A stretch of 64,000 nt of DNA from Acinetobacter sp. TGL-Y2. Lineage in GTDB: Bacteria > Pseudomonadota > Gammaproteobacteria > Pseudomonadales > Moraxellaceae. The notes beneath the pieces are model-generated. The model was not told the origin of the DNA and did not search any database. It was given only the letters and a program-made list of their open reading frames with translations. Location of the stretch: NCBI RefSeq assembly GCF_001612555.1, contig NZ_CP015110.1, positions 3,038,001 through 3,102,000 of the forward strand. Reading direction: 5' to 3'. Positions 59,013 to 64,000 of the stretch are shown piece after piece; within the stretch, counting starts at the first letter, position 1, and each line of letters starts with the position of its first letter. The translations under genes were made by a program, and so were the position numbers.

Positions 59013-59112
59013 GTTTTACACCAACACTGAGTTAAGTTGTTCTATTAAAGCTATCACTATACGCGGGTTTATTGCTATAACATTAAATCTCAAATCACTT
59101 AAAAGTATTGCT

Positions 59113-59784
59113 GTGCTGCCGCCTCATAAACATCCGCTTATTGAATATACCCTCCCCAGTCTTGAAGACATTCGTCATTACCCACGTTTTCGAAATCTCG
59201 CGCCTGAACATATTCTGCTGATTTCTTCACGAGTACAGTGCCAAAGCATTGAAACTGACATTAAAGCCGCGGTTCTTTTAGGTTTCGATACGGAGTCTAA
59301 ACCCACATTCACTAAGGGCGAGATTTCTACAGGACCCCATCTGATTCAATTGGCGACGGCTGAAAAAGCTTATTTATTTCAAGTCAATACTGAAACGCTA
59401 GAATTTTTGAAACCGATCCTCTGCAATCCTGCTCAAATCAAAGTTGGTTTTGGTTTAAAAAATGATGCGCATTTATTTCGTAAAAAAGGCATTGAACTCA
59501 ATGGCAGTATCGATTTAGCAAAATCATTTTCTGCATTCGGCATCAACAATCCACTGGGTGTAAAAAATGCCATGGCATTATTGTTTCAAGTTCATTTTCA
59601 GAAAAATAAAAAAATCAGCACCTCCAATTGGGCAAAGAAAAATTTAAGCGTAGAACAAATCTTCTATGCAGCCGCGGATGCTTACGCGCCTGTGCTGATC
59701 TTTAACAAACTGATGAAGTTACAGCTTTTGGATCCATCTATTTCGCGTAAATTCAATATAGAGTCCGAAAAAAATAATGCTTAA
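59113..59784 (+). CDS. 3'-5' exonuclease (DEDD family, RNase D/WRN-like)
   Basis: About 223 residues from a GTG at 59113. DEDD motifs: FDTESKP (Exo I, Asp and Glu), GFGLKNDAHLF (Exo II, Asp), and FYAAADAYAPVLIF (Exo III, Tyr and Asp, the DEDDy form). The family degrades RNA or DNA from the 3' end. The longest frame starts at 59011 inside the divergent XRE gene and crosses its promoter region, so that start is unlikely. The segment between has no good ribosome-binding site, and the true start is uncertain. Followed by a long non-coding gap. Confidence 0.78.
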   Translation: MLPPHKHPLIEYTLPSLEDIRHYPRFRNLAPEHILLISSRVQCQSIETDIKAAVLLGFDTESKPTFTKGEISTGPHLIQLATAEKAYLFQVNTETLEFLKPILCNPAQIKVGFGLKNDAHLFRKKGIELNGSIDLAKSFSAFGINNPLGVKNAMALLFQVHFQKNKKISTSNWAKKNLSVEQIFYAAADAYAPVLIFNKLMKLQLLDPSISRKFNIESEKNNA

Positions 59785-60282
59785 AATAAGACAGAAACGT
59801 AGTCATACGTCGTCTCATTTAAATTCATTATGCAATTTGAAATACGCAAATATAATCTTCAGTAAGCTTAAAAGAGCATCAAAACTCAGCACCCAAAGAT
59901 ATGAAATTAAGCACGGTTTAGTTCCAGCCAGTGAATACTTTTCTCATTGAACCCAAACATTGATGATTTAGGCGCAGATCAGTCAAATCAGCTTGTTAAT
60001 TCCCTTCAATCGAAGCCAGTCTTATGTGTAAGGGAAAGCCGCTTTGAAGATGCCCTAAAAATGCTTTGGTAAAACCCAATGAAATGGAGATAGACACAAT
60101 ATAAAGAATAGAATCGGGCGATGAATAGCATAGAATAACAACACGCTTCTTGCCCTTTAAACCGCCGTAGCCATACAGCGGTTTAATTTGAGCAATTTGC
60201 ACAATTGCGTTTAGCGATTCAGATTTTATTTGCTAAGATTACATTCATTAAATTCAATGAGAATGAGGCAAGGAGCGAAAGC
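59785..60282. other. Gene-poor region between the exonuclease gene and hisA
   Basis: About 500 bases. A 68-codon frame on the minus strand (59996-60202) has a hydrophobic middle (VVILCYSSPDSILYIVSISI) but no ribosome-binding site or recognised family. It could be a remnant or chance. Near 60160-60200, GCCGTAGCCATACAGCGG suggests an inverted pairing (CCGCT / AGCGG), weak. The hisA promoter must lie here. Confidence 0.4.
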
Positions 60283-61014
60283 ATGCTGATCATCCCTGCA
60301 ATAGACCTGAAAGATGGTAAATGTGTCCGTTTAAAACAAGGTCGTATGGAAGACGATACCGTATTTTCTGATGATCCAGTGGCAACAGCACAGCATTGGG
60401 TGAATGAAGGCGCACGTCGCTTACATCTGGTCGATCTTAATGGTGCTTTCGCAGGTACGCCGATCCACAAACCTGTGGTGGAAGCAATTGCACGTGCACA
60501 ACCCGAACTTCCAATTCAAATTGGTGGTGGTATTCGCTCACTTGAAACCATCGAGCATTATTTAGATGCAGGTGTTTCATTTGTGATTATTGGCACCAAA
60601 GCCGTTCAAGACCCTGCTTTTGTTGAAGAAGCATGTCGTAAGTTTGCAGGTCATATCATTGTTGGAATTGATGCCATAAATGGCATGGTTGCAACCGATG
60701 GCTGGGCAAATGTCACTGATGTTAAAGCCACTGATCTTGCAAAACGTTTTGCAGATGCCGGTGTTTCGAGCATCGTATATACCGATATTGCACGTGATGG
60801 CATGATGCAAGGCGTGAACATTGAACAGACCGTGAATCTTGCGACCTACTCAGGTCTTCCAGTCATTGCCTCTGGCGGTGTCACCAACCTTGATGATGTA
60901 CGCAACCTTAAGGGTCAGCCTGGCATCTTGGGTGCGATTACAGGTCGTGCAATTTACGAAGGCACACTTAACCTTCGTGAAGCTCAAGCTTTATGGGATG
61001 ACCAAGCCATCTAA
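60283..61014 (+). CDS. hisA: ProFAR isomerase
   Basis: 243-residue TIM-barrel isomerase, step four of histidine synthesis, converting ProFAR to PRFAR. Catalytic Asp near the N-terminus in [17 protein letters not shown] and Asp in [15 protein letters not shown] (near residue 130). Phosphate-binding IQIGGGIRS and [12 protein letters not shown]. The longest frame opens at 60205, but the ATG at 60283 has AAGGAG upstream and is the conserved N-terminus. hisF does not follow; a terminator does. Separated from hisBH by three unrelated genes. Confidence 0.96.
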   Translation: MLIIPAIDLKDGKCVRLKQGRMEDDTVFSDDPVATAQHWVNEGARRLHLVDLNGAFAGTPIHKPVVEAIARAQPELPIQIGGGIRSLETIEHYLDAGVSFVIIGTKAVQDPAFVEEACRKFAGHIIVGIDAINGMVATDGWANVTDVKATDLAKRFADAGVSSIVYTDIARDGMMQGVNIEQTVNLATYSGLPVIASGGVTNLDDVRNLKGQPGILGAITGRAIYEGTLNLREAQALWDDQAI

Positions 61015-61068
61015 ACGATGGCTTAGGATTTAAAACAGGTTTAAATTTAAAAATAGTCTTATCATTTA

Positions 61069-61094
61069 AAAGAGGTCTTGATGACCTCTTTTTT
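61069..61094 (+). terminator. Terminator of hisA
   Basis: AAAGAGGTC, five-base loop, GACCTCTTTTTTT. Confidence 0.9.
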
Positions 61095-61145
61095 TGGCTT
61101 TGCTTTACACTAGCGCTTTCATTTTCTCCACACTGTTATCTTTTG

Positions 61146-62129
61146 ATGTTTACTCTCTCCGCTCACTTTCAACATGCCAAAGTGCCACAACTTGCGCTCA
61201 TACTCATCACCATCATTTGGGGTGGTAGCTTTATTACCGTTCAATACGGACTCAATTTTAGTAGCCCAATTTTATTTGTCGGATTTCGCTTTGCCGCAGC
61301 AGCGATTGCGGTCATGCTGATTTCAATGCCTCATCTTAAAGGTTTTACCCTCAAAGAAATCGGGGCGGGTGCATGTATTGGCGCCTTGATTGCGATCGGC
61401 TATGGCACGCAAACCATTGGCTTAAAAAGTATTAGCAGCAGTGAGTCAGCGTTTTTGACAGCGCTGTATGTCCCGCTGGTTCCCATCCTGTTATGGATAT
61501 TATTTCGAAAAAGACCCCATTTTATGACTTGGATGGGTGCATTGTGTGCCTTCTTCGGCTTGCTATTTTTAACGGGAAATGGCCTCGCTGCCATTCAACT
61601 GAATTTCGGTCAAGCCATCACGCTGTTGGGTTCTATTGCAATTGCACTTGAAATTATTCTCATCAGCCATTTTGCAGCACAGGTCAATCTACAGCGGGTC
61701 ACGGTGTTACAACTGATTTTTGCAGCATTATTTTGTTTTGTGCTCGCACCAATATTCGGAGAACGAGCTTTACCTCGTTTTGAATGGCAACTGATTTAGT
61801 ATTGCTCGGTCTAGGTGTCGCCAGTGCCTGTATTCAATTGGTGATGAACTGGGCACAGCGTCAGGTCGATCCTTCACAAGCCGCTATTATTTATGCAGCT
61901 GAGCCTGTTTGGGCAGCACTGTTTGGACGTATGGCAGGTGAGCGCACCTGCTCTGGCATTACTTGGCGGACTATGTGTGGTGATTGGCGTTATTTTAAGT
62001 GAGTGGAAACCGAAGTTTTTTCAAAAAAATAGCGCCTCTCTAGGCTTATTTAGACACTCATTTTATTTTCAACATCATACACGGTTGATAATACTCAACC
62101 TTTGGCATGGGTGCATAAAATGGATGTAA
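61146..62129 (+). pseudogene. EamA/DMT-family transporter with two frameshifts
   Basis: Ten-helix drug/metabolite transporter, broken in this sequence. The first part (to 61799) holds EamA repeat one (LILITIIWGGSFITVQYGL) and part of repeat two. A shift near 61785-61795 moves the frame so that LLGLGVASACIQLVMNWAQR and PSQAAIIYAAEPVWAALFG continue in a second frame. A shift near 61945-61955 returns to the first frame for LALLGGLCVVIGVILSEWKPK. Together the pieces form one normal EamA protein. The final stop at 62129 overlaps the convergent ABM gene, and a stop near 62030 is also possible. Either a recent pseudogene or sequencing errors in short runs. The start is an ATG at 61146 with weak ribosome-binding site. 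Confidence 0.8.
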
Positions 62130-62363
62130 CAATGCTTTCCAGTGCTGATAGGCTTCAGATGTTCTGAAGCCTCCCGTATGGTCTTCGAGATGATCCCAAA
62201 AGATCATCAAAATATACGCATCTGGCTGTTCAATATGCTTGATCAGTTGCACTGCATTCAAACCTTGCATCGGCGAAATCAGCGTTTTTGCCGTCTGAAA
62301 TGCCGCTTCAAAATCTGCACTTTGATGGGGTTTAATTTTCAAATGCACATGTTCAATGATCAT
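62058..62363 (-). CDS. Antibiotic biosynthesis monooxygenase (ABM) domain protein
   Basis: 101-residue single ABM-type ferredoxin-like domain. N-terminal strand IIEHVHLKIKPHQSADFEAAF and the SEAYQHWKALLHPFYA helix region are typical. These small dimeric proteins oxidise quinones or heme-like molecules or serve as sensors; the substrate is not evident. It overlaps the tail of the broken EamA frame on the other strand. Confidence 0.75.
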   Translation of the reverse strand: MIIEHVHLKIKPHQSADFEAAFQTAKTLISPMQGLNAVQLIKHIEQPDAYILMIFWDHLEDHTGGFRTSEAYQHWKALLHPFYAPMPKVEYYQPCMMLKIK

Positions 62364-62421
62364 TAGGATCTTATCTCGACATTCCGCTTATTAGAATGAA
62401 AACCATACATGCTGAAATAAC

Positions 62422-62814
62422 CTATTGATACATGCGTTGATTGTCATTTAAACGGATAATCCCTCGAATCGCACGATAGACAATCCAGACCCAAGACAAA
62501 CCGATGACGGTCACACAGAACGTGGTTGCACCTAGCGCAACACCTGCGAATGCATTGGAGTTTTCACCGGTGAGGAATAAGAAAAGAAACGGCACAAATG
62601 CGATGATATTCCAAATCAGATACCACCAAAATGTCCGAATTTGCCAGGTAAAGTGACTTTCAAAAATTGAGCCTTGCACACTGCTTCGTTTTACATAGTT
62701 AATAATCAGTGCAATCACCGCCAGAATCCCTGCTGAGAAAATGGCAATAATATAGAGCACATATAAAATCAAAGTTAAGCTTCGATTGGAATCTCGATCA
62801 ATTGAATAATTCAT
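62422..62814 (-). CDS. DUF4870-like membrane protein
   Basis: 130 residues with about three helices: 14-38, 60-82 and 88-115. The loop segment ESHFTWQIRTFWWYLIW near residues 52-68 is the hallmark of a group of Acinetobacter and Pseudomonas membrane proteins related to DUF4870. Function unknown. No operon partner is certain; the next gene upstream on the same strand starts from 63499. Confidence 0.68.
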   Translation of the reverse strand: MNYSIDRDSNRSLTLILYVLYIIAIFSAGILAVIALIINYVKRSSVQGSIFESHFTWQIRTFWWYLIWNIIAFVPFLFLFLTGENSNAFAGVALGATTFCVTVIGLSWVWIVYRAIRGIIRLNDNQRMYQ

Positions 62815-62869
62815 GATTATGCCTTGTCAAATATGTCTTTAAATTTGCTTTTTAAATGTCACCTTGGAT

Positions 62870-63499
62870 TCAAAACACCATTGAATTTAATGGAGAGATA
62901 AGCCAAAGAAGCATTAAAATATTAAACACGATGGTACAGAAATAGATCTTTCGAAACGGTTGCTTTTGTGTTTTATGACGCAGTTTTTGCTGTGCAAGCC
63001 ATGCTGCGGGCCAACCACCAAGGACTGACAAGATATGCAGTGTATTTTCAGGCACACGGCGATTTCCTGCTTGCGCCGCTTCTTTATCTTGTGCATACAT
63101 CCAGTAGGTGATGGCATTCATCACACTGATCAGCAATAAAAGCATACTATTGAGTACGCCTGCCACAGTCAGACCAGCAACCACTAAAATGTATATCACA
63201 ATCGCAATCTGCATGGGCTGCATTACCGTCTTGTTTGCTGCTTTGGATCTAATATGAGATTGTTGCTTGGTTTTTTGCGTTTGTGATGCTTTTAAATAAG
63301 TCACTTGCTTGGCTTTATAACGTCCCTGTCCATCCAATTGCACCAGATACTCTAAGGCACAGCCAATAATGGGACGCGGACCAGGACGGATAAAATCCTT
63401 GATATGTAAAAATACACGACCTTTCGATCCATCCTCAGGTTGAATAAAGCCATAGCCTTTATCATCAAACCACTCTACCAACCGACCTTGATCGCGCAT
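62870..63499 (-). CDS. Cold-shock domain plus DUF1294 membrane protein
   Basis: 209 residues. N-terminal cold-shock-like OB fold at residues 4-68 with the RNP-like GRLVEWFDDKGYGFIQPEDG and VFLHIKDF. A basic linker follows (residues 70-92). The C-terminal DUF1294 region has about four helices, with MYAQDKEAAQAGNRRVPE and LHILSVLGGWPAAWLAQQ as the family signature. The combination suggests a membrane-tethered nucleic-acid-binding protein. It starts 16 bases downstream of the homoserine kinase stop and may be co-transcribed. Confidence 0.88.
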   Translation of the reverse strand: MRDQGRLVEWFDDKGYGFIQPEDGSKGRVFLHIKDFIRPGPRPIIGCALEYLVQLDGQGRYKAKQVTYLKASQTQKTKQQSHIRSKAANKTVMQPMQIAIVIYILVVAGLTVAGVLNSMLLLLISVMNAITYWMYAQDKEAAQAGNRRVPENTLHILSVLGGWPAAWLAQQKLRHKTQKQPFRKIYFCTIVFNILMLLWLISPLNSMVF

Positions 63500-63515
63500 C
63501 CTGACTTCCTTTCAA

Positions 63516-64000
63516 TTATGCTGTAACAAACTTAAGACGTTCTACCAGCATATTACGCATCTCATCTGGATTTTTCTGCAAAATATCATCACCTGTACGA
63601 CCCAGTTCTGCATTTTTCTGCGCGACTTGTAAACGCATCATCCAAAAACGCCCTGCTGCCATTGCCAAATACAGCTCTAAACACGATTTTTCATCTGAGG
63701 TCAGTGGGCGGATATCTTCATACGCGTCCAAAAAGGCATGTGCTTTGGCTTCATTTAAATGTACTTCTGGATATTCGGTACAAAAGTCATTGATGCTAAT
63801 GGCAATATCAAATAACCATTCATCTTTGTTCAGCTCATAAAAATCCAGAATCCCTTTGAGTTGATTGCCCTCAAACAAGGTGTTATCACGGAATAAATCT
63901 GAATGAATAAAACCCTTTGGACGCTCTGGATACATGGCTGTAAGCGTATCATATAAGCCTAATAGGTTATTTAAAAGCACGCTATCGGCTGGGTTTAAAC
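63516..64000 (-). CDS. thrB: Homoserine kinase, C-terminal part (partial at window end)
   Basis: The aminoglycoside-phosphotransferase-fold homoserine kinase (ThrB of pseudomonads), which phosphorylates homoserine in threonine synthesis. Visible: the catalytic-loop HSDLFRDNTLFEG and the metal-binding DFYELNKDEWLFDIAI. The frame runs open beyond a GTG at 63980 to the window edge, so the N-terminal half lies outside. Length of the visible part matches the C-terminal half of the roughly 315-residue family. The fold is shared with choline and aminoglycoside kinases, but the HSDLFRDN context favours ThrB. Confidence 0.82.
   Translation of the reverse strand, partial: LNPADSVLLNNLLGLYDTLTAMYPERPKGFIHSDLFRDNTLFEGNQLKGILDFYELNKDEWLFDIAISINDFCTEYPEVHLNEAKAHAFLDAYEDIRPLTSDEKSCLELYLAMAAGRFWMMRLQVAQKNAELGRTGDDILQKNPDEMRNMLVERLKFVTA

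Noticed and set aside
59996..60202. 68-codon minus-strand frame before hisA
   Set aside because: No ribosome-binding site, no recognised family, and it could arise by chance in an A+T-rich gap. Mentioned with the gap but not called as a gene.

Overview
The window is a stretch of core chromosome from a gammaproteobacterium, almost certainly an Acinetobacter species. The evidence is the A+T-rich composition, an Acr1-type fatty acyl-CoA reductase, the order pilMNOPQ-aroK-aroB-(SPOR protein)-gltB-gltD, a short dcw cluster (rsmH-ftsL-ftsI-murE-murF-mraY) that stops at mraY, and a separate fused MrpAB-C-D-E-F-G antiporter operon. I cannot name the species from the sequence. No phage, plasmid, integrase, insertion sequence, CRISPR array or rRNA operon was seen.

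Layout. 1-2518: the C-terminal part of a UvrD-like helicase (cut by the window edge) followed by an AAA ATPase. 2814-9052: six-gene Mrp Na+/H+ antiporter operon. 9124-10011: ferritin-like metal-dependent hydrolase. 10301-16274: glutamate synthase gltBD (minus strand). 16698-24383: SPOR protein, aroB, aroK and the type IV pilus alignment/secretin genes pilQPONM (minus strand, tightly packed). 24543-27098: PBP1A, divergent from pilM. 27170-35185: rlmA, then the division and peptidoglycan genes mraY, murF, murE, ftsI, ftsL, rsmH (minus strand). 35371-37588: two tandem sulfate-binding proteins. 37964-41345: small secreted protein, gltX, tRNA-Glu, zinc-ribbon membrane protein, Sel1-repeat protein. 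41441-49225: ettA, metY, acr1, two small membrane proteins, tex. 49758-53998: ompR, envZ and a succinyl-CoA:acetate-type CoA-transferase. 54217-56588: YpeA acetyltransferase, methyltransferase, two identical tRNA-Phe genes, PanZ-like protein. 56683-61014: hisB-hisH and hisA, separated by a DUF805 protein, an XRE regulator and a DEDD-type exonuclease. 61146-64000: a frameshifted EamA transporter, an ABM protein, a DUF4870-like protein, a cold-shock/DUF1294 protein and the C-terminal part of homoserine kinase (cut by the window edge).

Functional links. Cell-envelope growth dominates: PBP1A, the dcw cluster and the SPOR protein serve peptidoglycan synthesis and division, while PilMNOPQ spans the envelope for type IV pili and, in Acinetobacter, DNA uptake. 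Amino-acid and nitrogen metabolism is represented by gltBD, aroKB, hisBHA, metY and thrB, and sulfur supply by the two sulfate-binding proteins plus metY. Several start codons were moved from the longest reading frame to internal starts with a good ribosome-binding site or conserved N-terminus (gltB, rlmA, ettA, tex, envZ, hisB, hisA, the zinc-ribbon protein and the exonuclease).

I did not find a convincing new multi-gene system. The observations most worth following are the helicase-ATPase pair at the left edge, a structured repeat-like element between ompR and envZ, a perfect inverted repeat built into the tRNA-Glu promoter, a DUF805 protein ending in a pilin-like helix, a nine-base homopolymer in ftsI, and a doubly frameshifted EamA transporter.
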